A stretch of DNA of 64,000 nt from NCBI RefSeq assembly GCF_000764305.2, contig NW_025933343.1, positions 1 to 64,000 of the forward strand. The letters are read 5' to 3'. The stretch is from Hyalella azteca. Lineage: Eukaryota; Arthropoda; Malacostraca; Amphipoda; Hyalellidae. The notes beneath the pieces are model-generated. The model saw only the letters and a list, made by a program, of their open reading frames with translations, made no database searches and had not been told where the DNA came from. Positions within the stretch are counted from its first letter, which is position 1. Every line of letters starts with the position of its first letter. The position numbers and the translations under genes are program-made. Shown piece by piece: positions 13,440-25,271 of this stretch.

Positions 13440-13675
13440 TGTTGAGAGCTCACAACTGTTGAGAGCTCAAAACTGTTCAGAGCTCACAACTGTTAAAAAC
13501 TGTTGAGAGCTCACAACTGATGAGAGCTCAAAACTGTTGAGAGCTCAAAACTGTTGAGAGCTTAAAACTGTTGAGATCTCAAAACTGTTGAGAGCTCAAA
13601 ACTGTAGAGAGCTCAAAACTGTTGAGCTCAAAACTGTTGAGCTCAAAACTGTAGAGAGCTCAAAACTGTTGATGG
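13440..13675. repeat. Short tandem array, about 17-bp unit, about 14 copies
   Basis: Units read GAGAGCTCAAAACTGTT with substitutions and occasional deletions, ending near a short TAG-triplet run at 13677-13690. It lies about 0.7 kb beyond the cyclin E stop codon and could be in its 3' UTR or downstream DNA. No exon boundary is identified beside it. Confidence 0.85.
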
Positions 13676-14409
13676 AGTAGTAGTAGTAGGGGAAAGGTTT
13701 CTAGCGATTCAGATCAATTGCATTCTCAGAGCACGTGAACATAACTATTTCCTACAAGAAGGCGTTTTTATTTTGATGTATTTCTAGAGAATGAGAAATT
13801 TTTTATTCAACTGTTTGCGTAAGCAATTTGAAAGCGCAAAAAATAATCAATTTCACACAAAAATCCAATTTCATACTCCTTCCTTTCCAGTTCGCAACTG
13901 TCGTCTCAAAATCACTAAAAATTTTTAAATGATCGAGTCAAACTTATTGGTGACTTTCTTACGGGGAAATATCACAATATTTCGGTTTACAGGAAAAAAA
14001 CGAAAGCTTCTGAATTTTTGTAAAGACTTGAGGCTTTTTTGTTGCTGACAAAAAGTGGTACATGAAATCATATCTATTCAAATATCAAGGATAATTTTAA
14101 AAAGCATTATATTCCTTGCAATTCCCACGCATCATAGCAGCAGAATCAGGTTAACTAAGCATTAACAAAACGAATCATAAGAGTTGATCATCATTGTTCA
14201 TTAGACTTAATACTTCTTTGTCCACTAGCCAGTCTTCTGAAAAGCCGTACTAGAGAAAATTATAATCTCCCACTAAATCCACATACTAGAATATCTGGAT
14301 GTAAATTTTTAATGCAAACATTCAATAACCGGCATTATTGTTTCAACGCAAACTTTCAATAAAGAGCGTTACTGTTTCAATGGGAATTTTCTAAATTCAG
14401 CATTATTAT

Positions 14410-14664
14410 TCAATGGGAATTTTGGTTCAATACAATTATTTGTTTCTCAGCACCAGCATAATCATCAGACTGCCTGAAGTATGGCACTGTAGTGAGCATC
14501 CCACAAGTTTGTTTCGAGTGGCTGCTTCCCTCAGAGATTTCGTCCTTCTTCTCTTCAGTCTTGGGAGGCGTGAGGACAGACACAGGAGCGGCCTCGTGGA
14601 CTGGCGAGGTCGACTCTTCATACGTCACTGGTTCTGCAGCCTGTAGGTTGACTAGCGCTGCCTC
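14410..14664 (-). CDS. CycE: Cyclin E exon 10 with phosphodegron and stop
   Basis: Acceptor GCACTACAG before 14664. Encodes 84 residues with [12 protein letters not shown], then stop at 14410. The Thr-Pro-Pro motif with acidic or phosphorylatable residues at +4/+5 fits the C-terminal Cdc4 phosphodegron that limits cyclin E half-life. Confidence 0.9.
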   Translation of the reverse strand, partial: EAALVNLQAAEPVTYEESTSPVHEAAPVSVLTPPKTEEKKDEISEGSSHSKQTCGMLTTVPYFRQSDDYAGAEKQIIVLNQNSH

Positions 14665-17600
14665 CTGTAGTGCAAATGTAGTCATACAATCTTTTAAAAT
14701 GGCTTGCGTGTCATGATACTTTGGGTAACTACGTTTAAAACGATAATTAACATCAATACTATATAATTCTATTACTATATTCTAATATCTAGTTAATTGC
14801 TAATCCAAAAATCCACACAGACATTTGATAAAATTATCACAGTTACAAATGAGAACAGATGTGGTTCACTACACTCTAATCAAATTTTTGGAGTGATTCG
14901 AAATTAGCAGTATTAGCAGCAGTGAAGTAAAGTTCACAGTTGACGGTATTATTTTTTTCTTCAAATAAAAGTGTCCACACCGAACAAGACACAATTCCCA
15001 CATGAATACTCTCTCACATGAATACATTCACAATTCTCAAAAGAATTCATGAATGCACAATTCTCACATGAATACTCAATTCTCTCACACATAACGTGCT
15101 GTAAATAACATTAACAACACACCAGTTCTTCAAGGCCAACACTCTTGGTCTGGATGTTGTGATAATCGTCAGGAGCGACGTTTTTGAAGGATTTCAGCTG
15201 TGCAGGATGCTTCATCTTTGCTATGGTCTCGGCAAAAGGTTGCATCCAGCGTTGGACCACCAGCAGATCAAGCTGTAGAAGAAAACGTTTCAGTTAACAG
15301 GCACACAGCTTAGTTGCGCTTCTACACTTCCCTTGTGTTGGTAACATCCTCACTCGGTAGAGACAACACTGGTAAGTGGTATTGAGCTCCCAATTTGCTG
15401 CATTGGAAATGAACGATCGATTCATTGAATCTTGATCAAATTATAAGCAGTCCCACAACTCTACGCGAAATAAATGTGTGTACACTCAATTGATAATGCA
15501 AAATTTCTCATTGAACAAATAAAATTTAATCAATAAGAATGCTCAGTGACTGACCACAGAGTACATGGTGAGCTTAGAGGTCCGATGTACATCACAGAAA
15601 AACGAGAGCGCCCCCGCCGACAGCAGAGACGGAGGGAACTTCAGCGATGACACTTCCAGGGTGCACAGATCCAGCAGCCGGCAAATCTGAAAACGGTGGA
15701 ACGAATTCTATAAATAACATTTAATCAATTAAATATAAACTATGCATGGCACGTAACACTAAAGCTTTGAATTATTAATATTTTCCCTTAGACACTAATT
15801 AGGAAACTATCATATCTGCCAAATAACGTGCTTTCATCTGCTGAACTACGTTATTGTGACTGAAGTGCACTTTAGGCTACCATGGAAATTAAACTGTTGT
15901 ACACTTTAAGGTAATGAAGAACTACAAACCCGTGACTAAAATTTTACTTAATACTATCTTGCTATTAGCAAAAGTCCATGCAAATAAGAGCAATGGAAGT
16001 TATGGTGTTTTAGTATGGTTCTTGCAAGAGCCATGAAAGTTTTTGTGCAATACAAATACCGTTAAAGCCAAGATTAAGGCACCGAAATAAAATTGTTGTT
16101 TGTTAGGCATTTTCCACTCAATTTCTATCCCAGGAAAAAATACTCATCACCTGGCCTTCAGAAATAATATCATTTAATAAATTAATAAATTTATTGACAA
16201 AGAAAGTGAAACGCATATGAAAAAAATGTCACTGTGCATGCACAGGAAGACAAAACCATGGAGACAAACACCTTGTAGACACTTTATTTATTGATAGAAT
16301 TTCTTTTTTAACAAGCTTTCAGCAACGATGAGCATTTTTTAAGAGGCTTTTAACAGGCCATTGACGATGGGTAACAAATCTATTGACAAAGAAAGTAGGA
16401 CGCACCTGCACAAAGTTTTCTCCGTGGAAGCACTGGTAGACAAACTCTGTCTCAGGACCGTCAAGAGTTCGACCGTTGGAGCGTCCCTCGTGCAGGACTT
16501 GCATGTACATCTTCAGCCAGCCGGTGCACGTCAGGGGCGAGAGCTTCCATGACAATGTCTGCACAATCAGCCCATGTTAAACAGTCCAAACAGTCCACGC
16601 TAAACAGTCCAAACAGTCAAAAAAAATAGTACGAGTCTATAACTTCAATCACTGACGGCTTTTAAATCTAAATTCGCCACTTGGCAGGGTTGGCAATGAT
16701 TAAATCAAAATGATTAAATCATGTGATTAAATCACTTGATTTTTTATAAAAAAATCATGATTTTTTTGATTTTTTCGATTTATTTGATTTTTTCATATAT
16801 TTAAATATATTGAGTGGCAGTCTTTAATTTATATTGATTTTAGCCATCCATTATGATCCATATACTGTTATTGTTAGTAGGCTAACAGCAACATAAAAAA
16901 ATAACACTTCAAATAGACAAAAAAGTTGAAAAAATCAAAAAAATCAAATAAATCAAAAAAATCATGAAAAAATCAAATAAATCATTGATTTTTGATTTTT
17001 TTGATTTTTTTAAAAAATCAAAAAAATCGCCAACCCTGCCACTTGGTGACAAAATGTTAGCCGCTATGTGTACTTAGGCCACTATGTGTGTTAAGCTGCC
17101 ATATGTACTTAGGAAGTTTTGATAGTATGGTGCTAGTTCACTAGTAAGCAGGAATTTTACGAATGAGAATTTATTTAATGAATTTGAGATTAGACTAATT
17201 TTCCTACAGAATTTTCATGTTGCTGTATGACTATAATGAGGGGAAAAAATATATCTTCTTGAATATTAATTCGGTAGAATATTAAATTTTTGGGCGGGAT
17301 TTAAAACAAATCAGGTTTTTATAATCTAGTTTTAATGAAAAATTTGTGAAAGGTGAGAATCAATTGTAATGATTTATGACACGCAAAACTGAGCATCTGA
17401 ATAAAACAATAGATCATAGAGAAGGTGCAGTTAAATGATAAATAAATTAAGCACAATGTTGACTATACATACAAAGAGAATATGAATCTCACCTTAACTA
17501 CAACGAGTTCTTTTTCAATGATCTCTTCGTCCCGACAAGCCCCATCAGTAACGTACGCAAACTCTGAGAGCTTCGGTGGGTAGATCTCTTCCATCTTGGC

Positions 17601-20600
17601 AGCAATGAAGAGACATGTTACCCCTGCAAGCATGAGACATGTTACCCCTGCAAGCGTGACACAGACATGTTACCCCGGCAAGCGTGACACAGACATGTTA
17701 CCCCGGCAAGCGTGACACAGACATGTTACCCCGGCAAGCGTGACACAGACATGTTACCCCAGCAAGCGTGACACAGACATGTTACTCCGGCAAGCGTGAC
17801 ACAGACATGTTACCCCTGCAAGCGTGACACAGACATGTTACCCCTGCAAGCGTGACACAGACATGTTACCCCAGCAAGCGTGACACAGACATGTTACCCC
17901 GGCAAGCGTGACACACAGACATGTTACTCCGGCAACCATGAGACATGTTACCTTGGCAAGCGTGACGCAGAGACATGTTACCTCTGCAACCCTGACAAAG
18001 AGACATGTTACCTCTGCAACCCTGGCAAAGAGACATGTTACCATGACAAAGAGACATGTTACCTCTGCAAGCGTGACAAAGAGACATGTTAACCCTGCAA
18101 CCATGACAAAGAGACATGTTAACCCTGCAAGCGTAAGAGACATGTTACTCCTGAAAGAGTAACAAAAAAAACGCAGCTGACCATTATATTTTGTGTTAGT
18201 TCCATTGTTGACACAGTTCAAAATAATACACTGTAGCCAAATTGGTGAACAATTTATACTAATTAATACAGGTTGGTATTCAACAGGTGATTCAACAAGG
18301 TGATTCAACAATAATGTGAATGTCGAAGTCAAAAGGCCCACAAAACAGGTGATACACTAGTGAAAACTTCACATTTGCGGATATGTAACATTGAATCATG
18401 TAATTAATAAGTGTAAAAGATGGTGCAGAAGATAGCGCTAAAATTAACACAATTATGTACAAAAATGTAAAAAAAAACTAAGCTGGCTAGGAGCATAGTG
18501 AAATAATATGCTTTTTACTTTCCATTAAGTAAACAAATAAATAAATTACATTCAGATTATCATTTAATTATGGATGAATACCATTTTGAAATGGTAATAA
18601 TACACACAAGAATCTGTAGCAATCAAAATAGCGATGCAACACTCGTCAACGTGAATGATAGGAACTGTTATCCACTAACTTATAAGCCCCACGGATATTT
18701 TTCTTATGCATTATCAAAACACAGTATATAATAGCAAATATTACTAATAAAAATAATAATAAAATATTACCGAGAAGCTGCAGCTGCTGCTTGGGAACGT
18801 TACAAGTGGCTTGAAGGTAACGATCGATGTAGTCAACGGCGATGTAGTAAGTCTCACGGTGCAGTTTGTAAACCTCCGACACCTGCGCACCAAAAATTAT
18901 ATCATCAGCTAGGAAATATGACTTACGGCGCAGTTTTTAGATTTTAACTATATGCATACAATCGTATTATAATATAATATTGTAATCATATAACACATGT
19001 ATCTTAATTGTGTTAATGATAGTGACATAACACACCTATGCTCAATGTCTTACGTTTCGTTTAGTATACACCTGAAACCTGCACAGAACTCGCACCAAAC
19101 CTGTTGTAATGACATGACACACCTCAGTATTAGATCAGTTCATTAAGTACCACTTACAGCTGAGTGCAAAAACTTGTGTCACAACCAAGAAATACCGTGT
19201 CGAACCATGACCAAGCATCCATGTCTTCTTGTGTTGTTTTATACATAAAGTTGGGCACTAACAATCCTATCGTAGTATTATTAGGAGGTATAATCCTAGT
19301 GCTTACTTTGCTGAGCCAGTCATTCCAGGATAGGCCTCATCCCTGAGGTAATATCACTTACCTCACTCAGCCAGTCGAGGAGTATAGCCCTCATTCCTGA
19401 GGTAACATCACTTACCTCGCTGAGCCAGTCAAGAAGTATAGCCCTCATTCCTGAGGTAATATCACTTACCTCACTCAGCCAGTCGAGGAGTATAGCCCTC
19501 ATTCTCGACTGAAGTGCAGGGTGAGCGTCCAGAACTGCTGCTGTGCGTTTGTAGTCACGCTCCTTGTCGCACATGTATTTCCAGACAAGGTGGCGGTCTG
19601 CCCACGTCAGCGGCGGCAGGGGCGACGCTCGGTTCACTCTCACTCTAGGTGTGTATACATCATTGCTGCACATGCAAAAATTAAGGTGTAACATATTGGA
19701 ACAAAACGTATACCGGTACATCATTAATTTTACAGCTAGAAGGTATTAAAAACAAATAAAAGATTAGTTTATTTCATAGTCATCTTAAAAAGAAGAACCA
19801 AAAGAAGATAATTTTGAGATAATCATGCATTATTTTGGCATATATTCAGGCAGAACCTACCTCTTAGACTCAAGAGGAGCATCAGGTGTAACCGACCGAG
19901 GAACTTCCATGACTTCTTCACAGGAGCTCCTAACTTTCAACTCATCTTTGGGCTGTACGTTGGTATACTCCCTGCCTACACTATCAGTATTGCAAGAAGC
20001 TGTAGAAGAGCTACTATTCAAAGCAGTAGAGCTCAAATAATCCGAATACTCAGTACTATATGCAGCAGAGCACGTTTCATAGCTGCTGGATGCCCTCCCA
20101 GAGGAACTACAGGATTCAATGGAATTTACAGATGATATGTGCTTGCCATAGGAATTGGACCTACAGTACTCCAGAGGCTGTGATAACTGTGAGCTTCTTT
20201 CCCCTTGATTGACTAGGTGAGATGATGCCGCTTGGTTAGCTAAAAATGGACTCTTGTCTTGAATATGACTAGTGATCACTGTAACTTCATTTTGATAAAC
20301 GGAGGGAAAATCAACAGACAAAGAGCTACTAGAACTAGATGGAACTAACGTTACACTACTACTACTATAAGCAGAAGCCTGAAGATTCTGTTGTGCATGA
20401 CTTCTGTTTTCATTGAGAAGTGCTGCAGTGACATCATCCAAAGGCTGACTACCGCTATGCCTTGCAATCAAAGATGCGCTGAAGGGATCTGGTGTGGGTG
20501 GGAAGTGATGGGACATGCGTCGCTGGGAATGCTTCACTGTGCCATCTGACCGCAAGCTTTGCGGCTGCAGAGACTGACGTCTGTCTGTTTCCTTCCTTTT

Positions 20601-23600
20601 CACAAAATCACATTTGAAAATATCAAGTAACAAGAATATCCTAGATAGTTTTTCTGGAAGAATCAATGAGTTTCTAAATCCTTTATACACATATAGTTGA
20701 ATGATTGTCATGTTGTGCTTACAGAGGACATAATTAACTCTTCAGAAAAACTTAATTACATTATTACAAAAAAAATGCATTACAATTGTACAAACAAATA
20801 TTAATTTATGGAAAATGTATTCAAACTGCAGAACATGTAACAAATCATAGCTTCATATGCACAACAACTGTCACTTTATTCTAGAAATTCAGTAATAATA
20901 TAAGAAATTATCTTACTTGTGAACTCGTGCAATAGATTGATCATCCTTGAATCCACTCGCAGCAGCACCATTTCCACTTGCCATAATACGGCAAGGATCT
21001 TCTTTTATGTTTCGTGAGAGTCGACTGCTTTTGCGCCTGTTCACAATGGCACTGCTGATGGCAGATCTGTTCCTCAAAGAAGCTCTGCGCTCTGACTGAC
21101 CACAGCTGCCTTTGATATTAGGGCTTAGTCTGGGAAGTTTAGCACAGGGCTCACTGGCATCAGCCTCGCTGCAACCAGTGAAAACTACAGCAACATTTGA
21201 TCCAAAGAGGCTCTCTCCGCCTTCTGACTCCTTCCTCTTGCTTGAGAAGTGGTCAGTTTGCCCACACTTGTCTGCTAATAAACTGGTCTTTGACCTGTAA
21301 AAAAAATTAAGTTTTACCACCGTGGCCTATATTAAACCAATAATCTAACTTGGTATAAACAGACAGCCAATATAGAAATATTGAATTCTCATTCAACTTA
21401 AGCACATAGAGGTAAGATTACCTTTAATTCAATTCTACAAAAACCAAATTGATAAATAAATAAAATTCACAAAAATATGCTTGGGCAGAGAATTGACAAT
21501 GAGATTACTCATGATGGCATAACATTCACATAACAGAGACACATGTACAAACAAAAAAATGATTCCTAGAAAATTTGTCTCAGTAATGGAGCAACCGAAG
21601 AACTGCGTGCACATATACTTAAATTCAATATCAAATATCAGTCTATGTTAATAAAAACAAAAGCAAAAAGTCACTTCCCTTTTACTATTGATTATTATCT
21701 AAATATGCCCATTCTACAAGATTAAGACAACATTTGAAAAATAATTTTCAACTTGTGGCATTATTATTCAACTTAGGTGACAGGCCCAAAGGAGTCATTT
21801 AAAAATAGAATGGTTCAGATAAATTTTATTTAACCAAGAATTGAGTTAAAATACATGAATCTCAGCGCAGAAGTATACAAAAGCTAGTATATGATGATCA
21901 TCAAAAAGTAGGCCCTGCAATGACATATTAAATAAAGTCCCTATAATAATTTATGTGTGGTAGTAATTCTTAAGCTTGCAATTATTGTCATGTGTAGCAA
22001 GTTTACTCAATGATTTTTACAAGGCAAAAATTGTTATCAAATTAGGAAGGCTTAAGGCAACCTCCTGTTGGATGCAGACATTGAGAAGGCTTGGGAGTAG
22101 CAAAGTCCTGACTATAGGTTGACATCCACTGCACTTATGCTGCCATCCATTCAGCTTTGATGATGTAGATTCAACTCGGTGTATCTGTAATGAGATGGAT
22201 ATAAGTATTAAAATCACTTAGCTGCTCAAGTCGCAAATTCACCAGGAATTTAAAAGTAAAGAAAATAGCCAAAAAGTTCACCATTTCTTATGAGAGAGAA
22301 CGTTTCAGAGTCCAGCTCCATTGTCAGTTCAAAACCTAGAACACAGGTACAAACAATTAGTAGCCTAAAATTCACATTCAAACAATTCACCTAAACTTGA
22401 GGACATTAGAACTAAAATCGAAGATAACAGAAATAAAAATGAGATAACATGTAGAGAAAGTACTAGTATCTATTTACAATTTGTAGAGGATAGGAACTGA
22501 ATGCAGCATTTAAACTGGGTTTCTGTTTGAAAATATACAATGATTCTAAAATTTGTAGGTCAGAAACACCGGTTGTGGAGGCTAAAACTCTAAAATCACT
22601 ATTGGACACCGGGACGTTGCACTGCTCGGCATGAATATGTACGGCTGAATGAGGGGGATGCGCAAGTATGTTCCCTGTTCTATAACTCCTGCCCCTATGC
22701 TCTGCAAGCCTAGTATAAAAATTGCGTGATGTCATACCGACATACGCAGATGCGCACTGCGCACAACTATATTGATAAACTAGGGATGATCGCATAAGAA
22801 CAGGGAAAGGATCTTTGTACTTGAAAAACGAGCTAATTTTAAAATTGTTCATTAGCAATACATTAAGATTTACATTTGGGAGGTATTTAGAGAATAGATC
22901 TTTCAACTCCTTTGCCATCATGTCAGATGCGGGGCCAAAGTAAGGAAAAGAGCAATAAACACAATTCCTATCGTCACGTTCAGGAACCACATCAGCATAT
23001 TGTTTAGACAATAATTTCTTAATTTGAGTATACACAAATTGTGAAGGAAACCCATTCTGTGAGAACATACTGCACAAATATTCAAATTCAGTGTGCATAC
23101 TATGGAAAGTAGAGCAAATTTGGAAACCGCGGTTTAATAATGTTTGAATTCATGAATAATAATGGTGAATTTTAGGCTACTAATTGTTTGTACCTGTGTT
23201 CTAGGTTTTGAACTGACGATGGAGCTGGACTCCGAAACGTTCTCTCTTATAAGAAATGGTGAACTTTTTGGCTATTTTCTTTACTTATTATTTCACACCA
23301 GCAATTTCATAAAAGACTTTCATAGCAAGCAAGGCAAAAAGAATTGTGGTAAATACTATGCCTCAAGTTGACTGGAAATAGACTGCAGCAAACGTCAAAT
23401 TATCAAACCTTGAGTTTAACAATATTCTAGATGTGCAGCAACCTAATATTCAGAACATATTAAAATGATTTTAAAGATGGTGTCATATCACAATTTTCTA
23501 TTTAAACTGGTCAAATCTATCCAACAATTTCTATCCAAACAATTTTCAACGGCACATCAGTCAGCAACATTAATATATATATATATATTATCAGGGAGTG

Positions 23601-25271
23601 GAACTTTTCTTCAGATGACGGTAGATAAAAATATCTTACATACAAAAAATTGCCACAGGCAAAGATTTGTAGCAAGATCTTTTCTAACAATTTCATAAAC
23701 TTTACTGACAGCTACTAGCTAATGATTCATTTTTACTCTATCACCAAAATTTCTATAGAACATAGCACAAATATGAATGAAATTTTCAAAAAGAAAACTG
23801 TATGAGTGAAATAGTTCAGAAGTATGGGCAATTTTAGCTCATACATAAGTGGCTTTAGAAAATGTTCTACTTTACTTTGCATAAAACAAAGAATTCATAT
23901 GTTATGATGCATTGAATACAATATGACAGTATTTTTTAATGTAAAGTAATGATTTGAATGATTGGAGTAATAAACTTGGAGTAATAAATGATCGGAGTAA
24001 TAAACTGTAATTGCTGCATCTTGTACTATTACCTATTTCTTTTTTTTTACTACTATTGTGAAATACACAAATTGAGGATTTTTATTAATTTTTCATTGGT
24101 CCTAAGCATTCTACTACTGGAATAATATGTATAATATGTTTACTGTACTAGTACAGTAAAATCTATTTTGAAAAAAATGTTTATATAATTTTAATGGGAC
24201 ATATATGTACTGGCAGTACCGCTATGTCCTGAAAAAAAAAAAACACCTCCTTTCTGTAACACATGTGTACCTACCACTTCTGAGTCAATGTGTTAAAAAT
24301 AAATCTATAAGAACATAGCTTGTATTAGCTTTGTCAACACAAACTACCATCAATGTCACACAAGTCATCACTCAGCAGAAACTGCACATACCTTGCCGCT
24401 CCTCACTAAAAACCATATAATGCTGGTCTGGTTAGAACTTTGACTTGTAAGATTCAGTAACAACAAGATAACTACAAAGCTGTTTTGATTGTGCTGCGGT
24501 GCTGGAAATGTGTGGTTCACTTTTGCCAGTTTTGAAAGCTGGCAGGTGGCAGCTTTGGTGCTGCTGCGAGTGGTGAGGTTATAGGCATTGATGTGTAATG
24601 TATTGATGGTAGGTGAATAAATTAAATAAGAGATATTTTACATTCATAAATAACTTAAATTATATTATATTAATGATATTACTTTAATTTTTTGAGAAAA
24701 AACTTTTTAGGAAAAAGTTCAGCAATTGACACACTAAAATATCTAGTAATAATTTAGTGTGAATAAAGAAATTTAATGGCAAATATTCAATGAAATTATT
24801 ACACCAGATCCTGTATTAAATAGGCTAATTTTAAAGTTAAAAGCTAGGTAGTGTATATACAAATGAATAAAAATCTCATCAAAACAAAAGATTAGGTATA
24901 TATATATATATATACTAAAACACAAAGCAAGGAGAGAATTATAATTCTGATGTGATATTCTTTAGCACTCTTTTGTCATAATCATAATGATAGTGCCATA
25001 GCATCGGCCATTGCTGATCATCGAATTAATATTTTCAAAATTATATTTGATTTATTTCAAAACATGGAGTACAACATGCAACTAAACTATAATTTGAAAT
25101 AGAAGGACGCGGAAATTCACAATTAAAAAAAAAACATAATGATCAGTATTTATACAAGACATAGGAAGAAAATCGTGGTAAAGAGCGTGAAAATTTTGTA
25201 ATAACTCACCCGCGCCAAAATTTCCCAGGAAAGAAGTCACAAACTGACAAAGGCACGCAGGGGCAGGTCAT
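14410..25271 (-). CDS. CycE: Cyclin E, ten coding exons
   Basis: G1/S cyclin that binds and activates Cdk2 in the nucleus. Joining exons 25210-25271, 20917-21294, 19861-20595, 19470-19665, 18771-18882, 17493-17623, 16406-16558, 15555-15686, 15123-15272 and 14410-14664 gives 2304 nt, 767 residues, with phase agreeing at every junction. The first 391 residues are serine-rich with an [10 protein letters not shown] basic patch. The cyclin box follows: [20 protein letters not shown] from about residue 447, [39 protein letters not shown]. The C-terminus holds LTPPKTEE (Thr about 715), matching the Fbw7/Cdc4 phosphodegron LTPPxS of other cyclin Es. Vertebrate cyclin E is about 400 residues and insect forms are longer, so the length is plausible. 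The first exon is the least certain part. Confidence 0.93.
15123..15272 (-). CDS. CycE: Cyclin E exon 9
   Basis: Acceptor TTCTACAG before 15272, donor GTGTGT after 15123, phase 0. Encodes [15 protein letters not shown] and [15 protein letters not shown], matching the DxHNIQTH block of the family. Confidence 0.92.
15555..15686 (-). CDS. CycE: Cyclin E exon 8
   Basis: Acceptor GTTTTCAG before 15686, donor GTCAGT after 15555, phase 0. Encodes [20 protein letters not shown] and LSAGALSFF, the first helices of the C-terminal cyclin fold. Confidence 0.92.
16406..16558 (-). CDS. CycE: Cyclin E exon 7
   Basis: Acceptor TTGTGCAG before 16558, donor GTGCGT after 16406, phase 0 at both ends. Encodes [10 protein letters not shown]...WLKMYMQ, end of the N-terminal cyclin fold, then a short linker. 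Confidence 0.92.
16685..17038. mobile_element. hAT-type MITE with 8-bp target duplication
   Basis: Ends CAGGGTTGGC and GCCAACCCTG are inverted, flanked on both sides by CCACTTGG (16677-16684 and 17039-17046). The interior is an AT-rich palindrome built of repeated AAATCA/TGATTT blocks. An 8-bp duplication and CAGGG-type ends fit the hAT superfamily. It lies in the intron between cyclin E exons 6 and 7. Confidence 0.9.
17493..17623 (-). CDS. CycE: Cyclin E exon 6
   Basis: Acceptor TTGCAG before 17623, donor GTGAGA after 17493. Encodes [17 protein letters not shown] and FAYVTDGAC, including the Lys of the cyclin Cdk-contact pair. Its acceptor and first bases are the unit of the large minisatellite immediately upstream. 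Confidence 0.93.
17611..18150. repeat. 28-bp minisatellite overlapping the acceptor of cyclin E exon 6
   Basis: About 20 units, mostly 27-29 bp, of AGACATGTTACCCC then GGCAAGCGTGACAC. On the gene strand many units read TTGCAG|GGGTAACATGTCT, a copy of the exon 6 acceptor plus its first 13-14 coding bases. The unit nearest the exon is the real splice site. Others have CCG or CTG in place of CAG and would not splice. Confidence 0.93.
18771..18882 (-). CDS. CycE: Cyclin E exon 5
   Basis: Acceptor GCGCAG before 18882, donor GTAATA after 18771 (phase 1). Encodes [20 protein letters not shown] and QLQLLG, directly continuing LLDWLSE of the preceding exon as in all cyclin Es. Confidence 0.93.
19330..19510. 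repeat. 54-bp in-frame triplication of cyclin E exon 4 end with donor
   Basis: Three units of 54 bp (18 codons), each holding coding sequence for [11 protein letters not shown], the donor GTAAGT and about 14 further intronic bases. A degenerate fourth begins near 19340. Because the unit is a multiple of three and lacks stops, the reading frame stays open through all copies. Using the second or third donor would insert 18 or 36 residues into the cyclin box. Confidence 0.93.
19470..19665 (-). CDS. CycE: Cyclin E exon 4, start of cyclin box
   Basis: Acceptor GTGCAG before 19665, donor GAG|GTAAGT after 19470. Encodes [14 protein letters not shown] through [11 protein letters not shown], the conserved start of the cyclin fold. 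The last 33 nt and the donor are tandemly repeated in the following intron (see 19330-19510). Confidence 0.93.
19861..20595 (-). CDS. CycE: Cyclin E exon 3, serine-rich region
   Basis: About 245 codons, very rich in serine, with several SP/TP sites. Donor GTAGGT after 19861 in phase 2. The acceptor is ambiguous: GAAAAG before 20595 or CAGACAG before 20580 both keep phase. The pyrimidine tract is weak, so the 5' edge may shift by 15 nt. Confidence 0.8.
20917..21294 (-). CDS. CycE: Cyclin E exon 2, N-terminal region
   Basis: Acceptor TTTTTACAG before 21294, donor GTAAGA after 20917, phase 2 at both ends. It encodes a Ser/Arg-rich region with [13 protein letters not shown], a likely nuclear localisation patch comparable to the basic N-terminus of other cyclin Es. 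Confidence 0.8.
22240..23295 (-). mobile_element. Penelope-like element fragment with GIY-YIG endonuclease
   Basis: The minus ORF 22463-23098 encodes the end of the Penelope-type RT and its linker ([26 protein letters not shown]) and a GIY-YIG nuclease core ([17 protein letters not shown]). Flanks 22245-22385 and 23160-23290 are inverted copies of each other, sharing GAGTCCAGCTCCAT and ACAAACAATTAGTAGCCTAA. Full Penelope-like elements have an upstream RT, absent here, so this is 5' truncated. It sits in cyclin E intron 1. Confidence 0.88.
25210..25271 (-). CDS. CycE: Cyclin E exon 1 (predicted start)
   Basis: ATG at 25271-25269 opens 20 codons ending in phase 2 at a strong donor (GG then GTGAGT), which matches the phase needed by the next exon at 21294. 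A TTTTGGCGC E2F-like site lies inside it. No family similarity tests this segment, so another start or first exon is possible. Confidence 0.55.

Noticed and set aside
17611..18150. Regular 28-bp repeats resembling a CRISPR array
   Set aside because: Units are head-to-tail without unique spacers, and the sequence is eukaryotic intron beside a cyclin E exon.
22463..23098. Host GIY-YIG nuclease gene
   Set aside because: The linker and domain order match the Penelope-like retroelement C-terminus, with inverted flanks and a second copy at 61 kb.
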